A stretch of 64,000 nucleotides of DNA, from the NCBI GenBank assembly GCA_964036155.1, contig OZ038422.1, positions 65,991,201 to 66,055,200 on the forward strand, written 5' to 3'. Origin of the DNA: Diploscapter coronatus (lineage: Eukaryota > Nematoda > Chromadorea > Rhabditida > Rhabditidae). A program made the position numbers and the translations under genes. The notes beneath the pieces are model-generated. The model was not told where the DNA came from, searched no databases, and worked only from the letters and a program-made list of their open reading frames with translations. Below, one piece after another: positions 1 to 13,100 of the stretch (the first letter of the stretch is position 1; the number at the start of each line of letters is the position of its first letter).

Positions 1-3000
1 CGAAACTGCACACATCGCTGCATTCTCGTTCAGACCGACCTCTCGCATCTGAAAAATAAATTCATTTTTGAAAAAAAGATGAAAATAGTTTGAAAAGTCA
101 TAACAGTTTAGGTATGTTTCAAAATACGTCTAAACTCAGGGAATATGTGGAGATTTGATAAAAAGATCGTTCAAGAATGTATCCCCACCTGCGCAACGAG
201 AGCGATGACATCGTTTATTTTGGCGTGAGTCTGCGCGTTCGGAGGCAGCAGCCAAATCATCGTGTCCACACACGATTGCAGCAATTCGATTGTCATCGAC
301 TGAGTTTTTTCAAGTTAAAAAAATAAATTTTCGTCTTTTTTCTGTAAAGCGCATCAGGACATCAATATGCAAAGTTGCAAAAAAAATAAATTTCCAAAAG
401 AACCAATCTATAAAATTGACCTTACTTACAATTTGATTTGCTGGTATCCTGATTTGCTTTACAATAAACTTAATTTTCAAGGGGCCTAAATAAAAAGCTT
501 CAATGCAATATTTAAAAAGTGAATTTTAAGAATTCTTGAGACCTACATGAAGCAGTGCGACCTCGAGGTCCATGATCATGGGGAATCCCTCGTCCATCAG
601 TCCGCCGATGTAGTAGACCGCGGATTCCAAAGCGTAGCACTTCAACGAGACGTCCGACAGCTTCTTCTGCACGTTCGCTTGCTCTCCGAGAGAAGTGTCG
701 ATCTGAACATAGGATTTTCTTTAAAAAGTCGATTTTCAGAAAATAACTCAATAAATGACTAAAGGATAGAAAGATTTCGCAAAGTTTTTTTTTCCAAATC
801 AGCCAATTATTTTCACCTTATTAATTAGGAGGAAAGATTTTTAAATTCACTCCTTCAAATAGTAAAAATTGTAAGAAATTGCTGCTTTTTCATTTGTACC
901 CAAAAACTCAAAAGAAGATAGCTCACGATATTTGAAAATTGCGTAGTGTTGCAGGCAGTGGTAACTTCATCGATGGCCCTCCTTGCAAAGCCAATGGCTG
1001 CAGAAGCGAAGTGGAGTCGCGAGAAGGAGCGCAGTTCGGCCTTCAAATGTTGCGCCCTAATGCCGACTGTATCAAGGAAACACCACTCGGGCACGTCTAT
1101 GTTCAGATCCAGAGTGCCGACTGCAAATGGGAAATACCAAATATATGATGATTTATTTGAATTTTACTATGTTTCGTCGTCGGGAAATTATTAATGGGAT
1201 TATCATACGCGTCTTACCTATTTAGATATCTAATTCGTTTGAAACTTGCATTAGAAAAGTGTAAAATAAATCTAATAACAGGAGAATTTCTCAAAAATGT
1301 TTTCATATTTCGTTTTATAAATACTTTAACTACTAGTTTTAGTATATCTATAATTATGATGGGAAATATATTTACTGAAATTAGCCTTGAGACCGAGGCT
1401 GGGTAGTCGCTCGAATTTGACCGTGTCCGAGGTTTTGGGATCTTTTACTTCCAGAATAACACAGGTCTGAGCATCACGACCCTGAAAAAAAACGATTTGG
1501 AAATGAAGAGCTCTTGGCAACAATACATGAAAAAGTCAATAACTATTGTATAGATATAAGAGGATGGCATGATAAAGCAAAAGTTCGTGGTATTTTTTTA
1601 GTTTGAAAGGTAATAAATCGTAAAGATTAACCTGTCGATTATCCATGGGGAAGCAAACGAGCAAATCCGGGTCCGTGTCGCCGACGACGTTGATTTTCGT
1701 GCCAGAAATTCGAGAAGAATCACCTCCTCCGATCACCTCGCAGGGAGAATCACTGAAATTAAAAAAAAATCAGGCTTTTATTTGAAACTTTACCAAATGT
1801 AGTATAACTTTTTGAGAATCTAGAGACAAGAAATTTTTTGTGTCCCTTCGAACATAGCTTAATGACTAGTCTAGAAGTAGCGATAGTAATCAGTAGTTAT
1901 TTATTTTGAATTTGAACGCTGCATTATTAGAAATCTCAAAAATTAAAGATTTATCAACCATAAGTAAATACATTTTGAAAAATAGAAAATAAAAAAAGAA
2001 AGAACACTCACAAAGCAAAAGCGACTTTGAGTTTTCCACCCGCTATCTGGGGTAGATATTTCTCCTTTTGTTCCTGATTACCGTAGGCCAGCAGGAATTG
2101 AGAGAACGTGTACGCATTGTGCACCCGCTTGAATACGTTCCAATCCAAGGAAATTTCCTGAAAAAATTATTTGTTTCAATAAATCGAACTTTCAGGAAAA
2201 GTCGCATATTTATCGTGGTTTTGACAAATATTAGTAGTATCATCTTTTTCTGAAGTTATAAACTGGAAAAACAAGAAAGAGGATGTAAAAAATTATGCCC
2301 TCTAGAAATCTCACCTCCATAGTCCTGCAAATGCCCTTCTGGTTCATGGCGAGCCCCTTGTATTCAGTTGGAATCGGGAGCGAGAAGACCACACTCCGCT
2401 CTAGTACTTTGTAGACGTCTTCTGTCAGAACGCCGTCCTTCTCCACACTCTCACTGTCAACTGGAAATGAAGAATTTGAAAATTTAGGTAGGTTTTGGTG
2501 TATGATAGTGCGCAGTGTGAATAAAGAGAATAGATTATCCGAGCGTTCCAAGTGGGTGTGAAAATTCTACGATATTTTGTGATTTTTTCTATAAAATGAA
2601 TTTTTTTTATTAAACTTGAAGAAAAATATACGAAATGTGTGTTCATCAAAAAAAGTAAATCAGATACATTTAAGGTGAAAAGTTAATCAAAGAGAGGGAG
2701 TAGCTGAGTTTAATAAAATGAGGAAAAACCAACCCAAAGCCTGCAAATCCCGTCGAAACGTTTCCACATATCCTAGAATTGTCCTCAGATCGTCCGTTTC
2801 GGTGTATTCGGGGTAAATGAAAAAGTCCTGGAAAATAAATGCCGTTTTCAAGCCTTAAATAGATGTTTCAGATAAATCACGAGTAAAATACTCCTTCCTG
2901 GTAGTACTGCTCATATCAGATCATTTTGGCGAATGTTCATTCAATTCTCAAGATTAACTTCTGCGATTTTCAAAATTTCAATTTACAGGAATCAAGTTGC

Positions 3001-3597
3001 ATCATCATTATCATCTTTTGAAGCAATGAATATTTGAAGGTGAAAAAATAAAAGTAAAACGAAAAACCGACCTTATTGAACCTATTGAGAACCAGTCCTC
3101 TGGACAAACTGCTTTTCTCGATTTCCTCTGCGCGGAGCGGCTTTAGCCTCAGCGAAGTGTTCGGCTGCACGGTCACCGGGTGGTTCGGGTCGGACTTCCC
3201 GAACATCGGCAAGGCACCCGTCTGAATAATTTTTATATACTTTTTTGTAACATTTTTATTATTTCTACTGGGAAATAAGTGAAAGAAGAGAACAAAATAG
3301 TGGAATATATTACAAAAGTCTTATTTCGTTTGAGTTTTCAGAAAATTATTCTTCACAAAAGCTGAAGATTCAAATTGAAACCGTGGCTATTTTCCACTTT
3401 CAGTTAATCGTTTTCCTTATATTTTCATTAAAAAATAAAATACGCAGAAAGAAAATGAAGAAGATCAAAAAATACAAATTTTCAAAAGAAATCCCAACCT
3501 GAAGTGGATCGGAGCTCTTGACTTTGACGTCGGAGGCTAGCCGAATGCTGAGCAGCCATGATCTGTTCCGATGCAGCCGCGACCAAACACGGTTCAT
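1..3597 (-). CDS. ACAD9/VLCAD-like acyl-CoA dehydrogenase family protein, 3' end cut by window edge
   Basis: Eleven exons read in one frame on the minus strand: 3499-3597, 3072-3221, 2734-2827, 2315-2460, 2012-2157, 1632-1752, 1376-1481, 927-1120, 547-702, 189-299 and 1-48 (partial). The N-terminus MNRVWSRLHRNRSWLLSIRL is Arg-rich without acids, which suggests mitochondrial import. Family signs in order are PIPTEYKGLAM, LLAYGNQEQKEKYLPQIAGG followed by VAFAL, ISGTKINVVG, GLKANF, and the C-terminal helix with CYALESAVYYIGGLMDEGFP and DLEVALL. These match the N-terminal, beta-barrel and C-terminal parts of very-long-chain and ACAD9-type enzymes. Motifs usually needed for catalysis and flavin binding look degenerate: TRxQFG reads CNTTQF, and no GG..GY, YER or EGT.EI segment follows DLEVALL. 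Known of the family: VLCAD oxidises long-chain acyl-CoA, and ACAD9 also assembles complex I. Inferred: a structural role is possible. The C-terminus lies outside the window. Confidence 0.75.
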
Positions 3598-5000
3598 TTT
3601 ACCTAAAAGAAATCGCAAAATATTAGAAAATAGCAAAAAATCGCGAAAAAATACATTTTTAAAGTGATACTGTTTTTAGTGCGCATCAAAGTCAAATTCG
3701 TTGTGCAAGCTGCCCCGCCTCCTTTACTCTCGCTGCTCGTTATATTTTTCACTCTGTTCATCGCCTATCGTTTTGTATTATTCACCCCTTTTTAGGAAGT
3801 AGTAGGAGTGTGAAAGGAAAAATTTACGAAAGAGTGAGAGTGAACACGGCGAATTTTACAAGGAGCCTCCCGCTCGCCATCCCCCCATTTTGCGCCTTTC
3901 CGGTTTGGATTTCGTCTGTTTCCGTGTCTCGGAGTTTCGGTTTCCGGAACGGGTTTCCGATTTCCGGGTCTCGGAATCTCCCCCAGTTTATAGCGTTGAC
4001 TGTGTCAATCCAAGTCTAATTCAAAGAGGCAGAAAGTGAACCCATTTTGTTCTTCGCTTTAACCGAAATATAGTCGAGTTTCGCGATAATTAGCTTTTCT
4101 CGACCATTTACTTTTTCAGGGCTTCTAAATTTGGTGGTACCAATTACTAGTGCAATTCTAGGTCTTCATTTTTCCAAAATAATTCTTCGGTTTACCCCGA
4201 TTTTTAGCGACGTTTAAACGAGTAAAAATCTTCTCTTCGATTTTTCCATTTTCCTCGATATTTGACATTATTTTTGACAAAATTTTTCTTTCCTAGTCTG
4301 CAAATTTCTGCCTCGCATATACTTTCCTGGGGAGTCATAAATCTCGAAAAAAAAAATACAAAAATTATCCGTCCTTCCAATTATTCCGTCGCCCACGTTC
4401 TGGATAATATTCTTTTCTGATCGTCTGAAAATTGCAGAAAATCTTTTCTCAATGTTAAAGAATAAACTCTAGTAAAGAGTCTGGGATAAATTATTTCCCA
4501 ATTTTCTTGAGAATATCTGCCGAAATTCTCTTTTCTGTGTTAAGGAATAGGACCCGAAAAATGGCCGAAATATTTCGGCCCCTAACTTCCTTGAGGCTAT
4601 CAGCCAAAAAATTCCGGACGCGCCTCATAAATCACACCCCCTTATTCGTCCTTGTCCTTGTCTTTTCGCCGCTGCTGCTGCTCTTTTATGAAATTGCCCT
4701 ATAAATTGGTCTATTTCAGAATTTGGCAGAAATTTTGCCAAAAATAGACCGTAAAATATTTTATTCGGCTTTTCATCGAATTCTTTTTATTCATTATTTC
4801 AGGATATTTTCTGCCAAATTCATTTCTTTCCTTTCTTGCGACTTGCTTGAAACTTTCAAGTCGGTCTTTTTATTTCGAATTTTTCATCGTGCTATTTTTG
4901 CAAAACTGATTCTTAAAGCCATTTTCCAGAATGCCATTCCGGTGCGTAGTCGTCTGAGTTTGGAAAACAACGAAAGCAGAATAACAGCCAGGAAAGTGCG
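3598..5000. other. Divergent intergenic region (acyl-CoA dehydrogenase / dgk)
   Basis: About 1.4 kb lies between the oppositely oriented starts at 3597 and 5001 and should hold both promoters. Short open frames at 3810-4019, 4507-4704 and 4723-5004 show no family resemblance, so I leave them uncalled. A good acceptor (ttttccag, ending at 4930) lies 71 nt before the kinase start. It may be an SL trans-splice or 5' UTR acceptor. No PH-domain coding exon was seen here. Confidence 0.5.
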
Positions 5001-7068
5001 ATGAATCTGTGGAAAGACTCTCTCACAGCCGTTCGCAAACAACTACCGGAGAAGGTAAAGATTTAGATTTAATTGGTCTCTGGAGACGTTTTTAAAATTT
5101 CCTGACTGATACTCCATCATTTTGCAAATTTATGCACTTTTTATTGAAAATATCTTACAGTGAACAGAAAGAAACGGTGATTTGTGCACTATTTGAAACT
5201 ACATCATTTTCGAAGCATAACTTTCTAATTCGGACATAGAAAATGCGATTAATTGAAAAGTTCCCCACCTTTGAGATTCAGTAGTGTTAACAAAGAAGGA
5301 AAAAATATTTTTCAAGGTCAGAGGATTAAAAATTGACTAAAAACGAAATTTGAATTTTTTCAGGCCTCAGCCATCGACTATATAGCCGACATCACTTCTG
5401 GTCAACATCAATGGTCACCGGTAAAATCAACAGTTTTTTTTTAATTTGAAGTTTAAAACTTTTCCTTTAATCTTGAACTTAAAAAATGATTGTCGATTTT
5501 TTTGGGTTTTGAAATTTGCAAATTTTAGGCGAACCACGCTCGACCGACGTTCTGCAATTTCTGCCGGGAAAAGTTGTCCGGAGTACCTTGGCATGGATAT
5601 TCGTGTGATGGTAAGCGATTTTCTAGTTGAAACTTGAGTAACTGATCGTAAGGCTAGCGAATTGTTTATCTTTATTCCCTGTATTTTATCGGCATCTATT
5701 GAAACATATTGTCATTTGTGAAAGCATGATTCTATTCAAACATACTTATCCTTGCGATATTGGAAAATGAATTAAACACAAGCAGATAAATATATTACTT
5801 TAAGTAATTTAGTCTCCTTATACCAGCCCTTTTTAAAACATACTTTTAAAATAAAAAAAGATCATTTCTACCAAGTCATGAAAGATAATTACCCTAACTA
5901 TTGGACTAATTGTCTCAGTTTCAGTTTGCAAGTTGAAAGCGCACAAAAAGTGCATGAGCAAGATCAAGGACGTGTGCAAATGGTCCGTCGAATCGTCCAT
6001 TCCTCCACGGCTTCAGTACAATAACCCAGAGGTAATTAGTCTAATTAATTTAATTATTTGGTTAATTGGCCTAATTATCTTCATTTCAGAACACAATTCT
6101 GTCGCATCAATGGGTCGAAGGAAATCTACCGATGTCGTCCAAATGTGCGGTCTGTGAGAAAGTCTGCGGTTCGGTGCTCAAACTTTCGGTATGTTTCTAA
6201 TTTTCGTTAGAATGAGCCTTTTTCGTTTCCTAATGGTACTTCCGTGTGTCTCCGTGAAACATCAATTTAGTCAAACTTATCAATTGACGAGTTTTTTCAT
6301 TGCTTTTTATTTTTATTTTAGGATGTGAGTTTTGTTAGTTGAAGGTGTCTTTTTGAAAAGTTTCAAATGAATAATTTTTAAAATTATCTCTTCAAAGCTT
6401 TCTAAAATTAGATTATTTAAAAAAAAAAACTGATTTTACGATTTTCTTAAAACCATTTTGTCATTTTCAGGATTGGCGTTGTCTGTGGTGCGCGTGTTTC
6501 GTGCACGACGGCTGTCTGTCCTCGTTGTCTCGCGGCTGCACCCTCGGGCCCGCGTCTTTGTCCGTCCTCTCGCCCGTCGCCATTCGATCCGTCACTCTCA
6601 GTGGGTCTACGGAAATCAGAACTGATGCTATTGGTGGGGGGTCTTTTTTGTTTTTTTTCTTTCATTAAAAAAAAAAACATTTTTCCTGGATTTCTAATCA
6701 TGCTTTTTTTTTTTTTAAGAATTTATCTTTTCTTGATATTTTTGATAAATTTGTACTTTTTCAAAAAAAAAAAAAAAAAGAATTACTTTTGTAAACGTAG
6801 ATTTTTTTCTGATAAAAAAAAATAATCAATCATTTTCAGGCGGTGAATGCCCCGGCGGCTCGCCCTTGCTCGTGTTTGTAAACTCGAAGAGCGGCAATAG
6901 TCAGGGTCAAAGGATGATCCGCAAACTGCGTCGACTGCTCAACCCTCTGCAGGTCTTCGATATCACTGCCTGTCCGCCGGAGTTCACGTAGGTTTCGGAG
7001 AGTTCATTGATTTGGAAGAGGGAGAGAGATTCATTGTTAAGCGCGTTCCGGCTTGTGCATATTATAGA

Positions 7069-7107
<39 letters not shown>

Positions 7108-10100
7108 TTAGTCTAAAACGGATGGACAGAATGAAGATTTTGAAGTATTTGAGTTATTGTGTCGAAATGAACATATGATAGCATCGAAATCGAAAGTTAG
7201 GCATTATTTTCAATAGGACTGCCATTATCTATAATGTTATTAGAGATCCTAAAATTATACAGATAAATTTGTGTTTTCAAATTGTCGACGTAGAGGAAGT
7301 TTTTTTTCCTCAAAACATTTCAAAATTTTGACAGTATTCCGGTTTTCGAAAAAAAAAAAAAAACTCGTTATCAGACTTGTGAAAGGAAAGAAAAGTAGTA
7401 ATCGAATTACTCACTAGTTGAGTTGTCACTTCCTTTGCTAACTTTGCAAATTATCAGTTAAAAAAGTGGTAGACGAAATGGGGAAATGGGAAGTGACTCA
7501 TTTAAAGTCAAAAGAGCTACCGTCAAATTACATTCCTACTGAGGAACTAAAATATAGAATTTTTGAAACGTATCATGAAATTATTTGCGAAGCGAGTTGC
7601 CAGACATTTTGAAAGTATTTTTATCTTGAGACAAATGGCAAAAGAACGAATTGCAAATATGAAAGATTGGAAAAGAGTAGAAGAGTAGAACAATTTTGAA
7701 AAGTTGGTTTTATTGTTTGACATTAAAGAAATCGAGAATTAGTTGAATTAGAGCACATATGCAGAAAGAAAATGTGTTAAATTTCTGAAACACAGCTGTA
7801 ATATGTAAATCGATTTATATAAATTTAAAATCTCAGGCTGACATTCTTCGAAGCCCTCGAAACATTTCGAGTACTGGTTTGTGGTGGGGACGGTACAGTT
7901 GGATGGGTGCTGAGTGCCATCGACAAACTGGGGCTGCATTCCAGAGTTCGCATTTTTAAGAGATAACTTCGAAAAATGATAAATAGTTTTTATAAAAGAA
8001 AATAGATGAAATTTTTAGCTCTTGATTTTTTTTCTTTAGTTAAAATTATAACTCTTTCAGTGTCAATTAGCCGTTCTTCCTCTTGGCACTGGAAATGACC
8101 TGGCTCGAGTCCTCGGTTGGGGTCACGCGTTCTACGATGAAAATCAGCTACCGCAACTCGTTAGGGTCTTGGAACGCGCACATACCAGAATGTTGGATAG
8201 GTAAAATTTATGCTTCTTTTAAATTGTCATGAATTTTGTCGAAATTTTCTAAAAGTTGGTCTTCAACTTTTATATCTTCTGCAACTTCAGAGGATAAAAA
8301 TTAGGTCAAATTGAGCTTCTCGGGAAGTTGGTTCATTTTTATCTCTTTTGACTTTTTCTTTCGAAAAATTAGTAGGAATTTTAATGAAATCTGTAAAATA
8401 CTTTTATTTATTTTCAGGTGGAGTATATTTGCGTTGGAGGGCGACGAGGCCCGTGTGATCCAGCAGCACGAGGCTATCCTCATCGACATTTTGACTGATA
8501 TTTTCAAGGCACACAAAACCAAGGACGTTCACGATTCTGTCGCGTGAGTTTTCAATTTCTTAACTTCGAAAAATTGCACAACTTGCATTGATTCAAATAT
8601 ATGCTGGCACCTTCATAGTAATTTTGAAGCTTATTTGATTTACTCTGAAGAAGGTTCTGTAATTAGTGATAGAAAGGACGGTGGAGCATTAACTAGCTCT
8701 TTAGTCTGCCTATTTAATGTTTTTTAACGTATTTGTTTATTTTTTATTTCTCAAATTTCAGCCAGCTCTGTTCTGCGATCAACGCAATCGACGACTCGTC
8801 GAGTGACGAGAATCAGAATCGGCCGAGCGGGACGAACACCGCAAAGGCACTCTGCCCTTGCGATGATCATTTCGCTAATTGGTAAGGATTTTGAAAATGT
8901 TTTACTTCAGAAATTTGATCACTATCTATCGAATATCTTATCTACCAGTTAGATAAAACTTATCAAAGCTTTGAAATTTCTATTTTTCGTTAAATCTTCG
9001 ATGCGCTATCACGAGGTAATTGCTCCTTGCAAACATTTTTATCATATTTTTGAAACGTATAAAACGTTTTTGAACTGAAAAATGCACTGATAATTTATAA
9101 AAAAAAAAAAAACGAGACGGTGGACTGGTAATTTTTAACAAACACGATATTCTCAGTATTTTGAAACCTACTAAATCCACTTTAGTTCAAAGTTCATAAA
9201 TATTCATGGGCTTTTTCAAAGTGCAAATAAAAAAACTGAATTTTAATGAAAGGGTTTTTGATTTTTGACTGTTTATTTCTCCTGGTTTTATACGGGAAAA
9301 TAAACAATCAAAAATCAAAAGTTTTTTCATTAAAATGCAATTTTTTGATTGTTTATTTCTCCTTATTTTGTATGTTTCAGCAGCGAGACTCTGCTGGGCA
9401 AATTGCGCGTTTTGCTGCGAACATTCGACGCCACGAATAAACAGAAAGACCAGAAAATCGAGCAGAGGGAAAACGGAAATGTCGCCAATGGATTCGTCGC
9501 CGAGTCGGAGCGGACTGCTAGGTGAGGGATCAGGAAAGAAAAATTGAAAAATAAAGTGATTTAAAAAATAATAGCGATTTTGAAGAGAATGTTTACAATT
9601 TCGTAGAATTCATTTTAAGGATGTTCTTCCTTCTTCTAAATTTGAAAATTATGTAGCTTTGAAAAGACGAGTACATATCAGAGTTATAAAAGATTAGTTA
9701 AAATCTCTGAAAATTGAATTTTTCAGAGCCGAGAGCTTCAAGAAGACGCTCCACGAGATCATGACGATTTCGGTCAAGCGGATACACTCGCAAAATAAGT
9801 ATGTACATTTTAATTTTTTTATGTTTCAAAAAGTTACTATAAGTGGCAACAATTCCTCTTTATGATGTGTTAAAGGCCATCTGAAAAAAATAAAAGAATT
9901 TTAAATTTTCAGCTTCACCGGCATCGCAGCGACGAAACGGGAGCGATTCGGAAAGAAACGAAGTCGGACGACTCCGGGGCCGGGGACGAGCAAATTCTCG
10001 CACTCGACGGTCTCCTCGTTCTCCGCGTCGAGTCCACCCCCTTCACCATTTCGACTACACGTCGGTCCGAATGTGTCACAGACTGTGTCCTCTTGTGGTA

Positions 10101-13100
10101 GGCTATCTTCTCGTATATTTACCTTAAGGCAACTAAAAATAATGATTTTTAAATGATAGTTACTTTAATGAATAACTATTAAAGCATATCACGAAACGTT
10201 TTTCTTCATTTCATAAATTTAACAATTTTTTGATATCATAATCTAAAAAGTAATTTAACTAAGTATTTTTGATTGTTGCATTTATGGATGATTGCTGAAA
10301 CATAATGAAATATTATCTTTCGAAAATTTAGCAAGTTTTGATATCAGTACAGTAGAAAATCAAGTCTAGCTTGTTTCCGTGTGTTATAAATGATTTCTGA
10401 AACTTGCCAAATATGTATTTATTTTTCCAGAACTGTCTGCAGCTCTAAGTTCTTCAAATGCACTGCCTCCAATCGAAATTCTCGAACCTCTGACACTGAA
10501 TGCCTCTTCGAAACAGGACAGTTCGAATATGTGAGTATTATTTATTTTATCAAGCGATATACGTCACAATACCTAATTTTAAAGTATCGTACTTATGAAT
10601 AACTTTTGATACATAACTAAATCAGTTCTAGAACATATTTGTAGATAAATTTGCTATACTTAAAAATTTCTACAAAAATAATGAGAAACAAGATCGCTCA
10701 CAAATTCACGAGTATCTTTGGGATCATACTGTATATAAAATAGGCATTCGAAAAGTTTGTTCTGATTCAATTATATTTCAAAGTTGCTTTTTAATGAATG
10801 AACTCGAAGGAAAATTACTCTTCGAATTTATTCGCTTTAAATACGAAAGAAAAATCTTTCAGGTTGGAAGTATCGAACGGCACGGAAGACACGTCGAGTT
10901 TCGACGAGACGGAGGGCGGAATGGTGAAGCGGCAGTCAGAATGCGCGCTGCACACCGCGACCAATGAGGAAGTCACCAATGTCGACATCAAACTCAGCCA
11001 TTCCGATAGCAGTTTGTACGGTATGTTTCTTTCTTCATTTCTTCATTGGAAAATTTACATTTCGATAATTCGCGAAATTTTCCAATTCTCGGGAGTTCAA
11101 ACATTTTCTTCGACGAGATGACGTTGAAACTGAAAAAGGCTACAAATTTCCCAAAAAAAACGCCAAAATTCAGTTTTTTAATATCCTTACAATAACCTAG
11201 ATTTTTCTACTTTATATGCGAACTTCGAAACCTATAAAAGTCCATATTTTCAGAGCGGACCCAAGCAGCGCTGAACGGCAGGAAGAAACCGCATCACGAA
11301 CGGCACAAGTCGGATGCTCCTTATACGACTAAGTAAAACTTTCATCTTTTTTTGATTTATGCTTTTTTTTTCAGAAATTCGGTGCCAACGAGAAATTTGG
11401 CGGGCGCTTCGATGATCGCCGAGGTTTTGTTGCTGAATTTGCCTCAACTGAAAGAACCCAGTTTGGACAAGGAATTCAGAGCGCCTATGTAGGTTTAAAA
11501 GTTTGCTTTTGAGAATGTTCAAGTTAAATTTTAATATCTTTCTAAACACGAAGGAAAATTAAAAACGGTTACGATCAAAATTTTCAGAATGCTTCAAGTT
11601 TTTGATATAACTTTTATTGATAGAAAGTTCCGATAATTTCTTGCCAACAGAACTCATTTTTCAAACTTCTTTTCAAATTTTCGGCTAGAGTACGTTTCAA
11701 GTTTTCGATTTAAAATGTCTTAGAAATACACCTTCAATAACTTTTTTTCGAGAGAGAAATATTAAAATTAAATAATTTCGATTTTTCAGACGCGAATACA
11801 AAGAGCTGAAAGTGATGAACAATTATTTCGGGATTGGTCTCGATGCGAAAATTGCGCTGGAATTCCATAACAAGCGGGAAGAGTCAGATAAGGTCTTTGT
11901 TAAATCCTTAAATTAAAAAAGCAAAAGTCTTGAAACTTTTTACGTGACAATGAAAAAACTCTTAGAAAGAAGAAAAATGTTCTCTTTCAGAAAGGAAATA
12001 ACGATACTGCAGAAAAAAAGATTGATTAAAAAAAAATTCAGACCCGAAGTCGCTCGAAGTTGTTTCTGTGGTACGGTATGCTGGGCGGGAAGGAATTGGT
12101 GCATCGAACGTATCGAAATTTGGAACAAAGGATCAAGCTCGAATGTGATGGCGTACCGATTGATTTACCTTCTTTACAAGGTAGAACATTCATTTTAGAG
12201 CTCGAATTACTCAAAATAGGGTTTTTTTTTTCAAAAAATATACTTTTTCTAAACTTCAAATTCAATTTTTACTATTTATTTTAGTTTTTGAAATTTTTAT
12301 CTTCAGGAATCGTGATTCTGAACATTCCTTCCTACTCTGGTGGTGCGAATTTCTGGGGAACGGCCAAAGACGATTCGTTCACGGTGCAAAGTTTTGATGA
12401 CCGGGTTTTGGAGGTGAGAATCTTTTTGGATTTATCGAATTATTCTTGTATGTTTCGATGAGATCTTAGTCGTATTTTAGCGTTTTGCATATATTCGGGT
12501 AAATCATAGTAAATTTAAATTATTTCAAAGTACTGAATTAAAGTCTGGATACAATTTGGCATTCATTTTTCTTATGTATGTTTCAATTAGTTCAGTTGAA
12601 CTCTGAAGAATTGATTCTTAATTAACGATCAAGCCATGTAAATTTCATTAGTTTCTTTCTTATGCTTCAGAAATATGTTATTACATCTTTTTATTGGTGA
12701 GCGAGTGATGATTATAGTAAAAGAGTTAAGGATCCTCAAAATTCGAATTTTATCTTTTCAGGTGGTGGCTCTGTTCGGTGTGATCCACGTGGCGACATCC
12801 CGAGTTCCAAACGTCGTCCGACTTCAGAATCACCGCATCGCTCAGTGTCGACACGTCAGGATTCTGATTCTCGGCGGAGAGCCAATTCCGATTCAGGTTC
12901 GAGTTTTTTGTAGTTTTTATTATTTCGTATAAGTGAAATATCGAGTTTCGATACATTGATTTTATATATGATTCTTTTGAAACGTATTTTGCTATTTTTC
13001 ACATTTGATGAAAGAATTTAGAGTTGAACTACTTTTAGTTTATTCCCGTTCACCTGTGACCGTTTTAGAACTTACGTAACTATGACCCCCTTTTTCGTTC

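Noticed and set aside
4723..5004. 93-codon plus-strand open frame just before the kinase start
   Set aside because: Phe/Ile-rich composition of AT-rich noncoding DNA, overlaps the kinase ATG in another frame, no family resemblance.
7073..7105. AT tract as a possible origin or regulatory site
   Set aside because: Simple microsatellites are common in nematode introns and nothing nearby supports a function.
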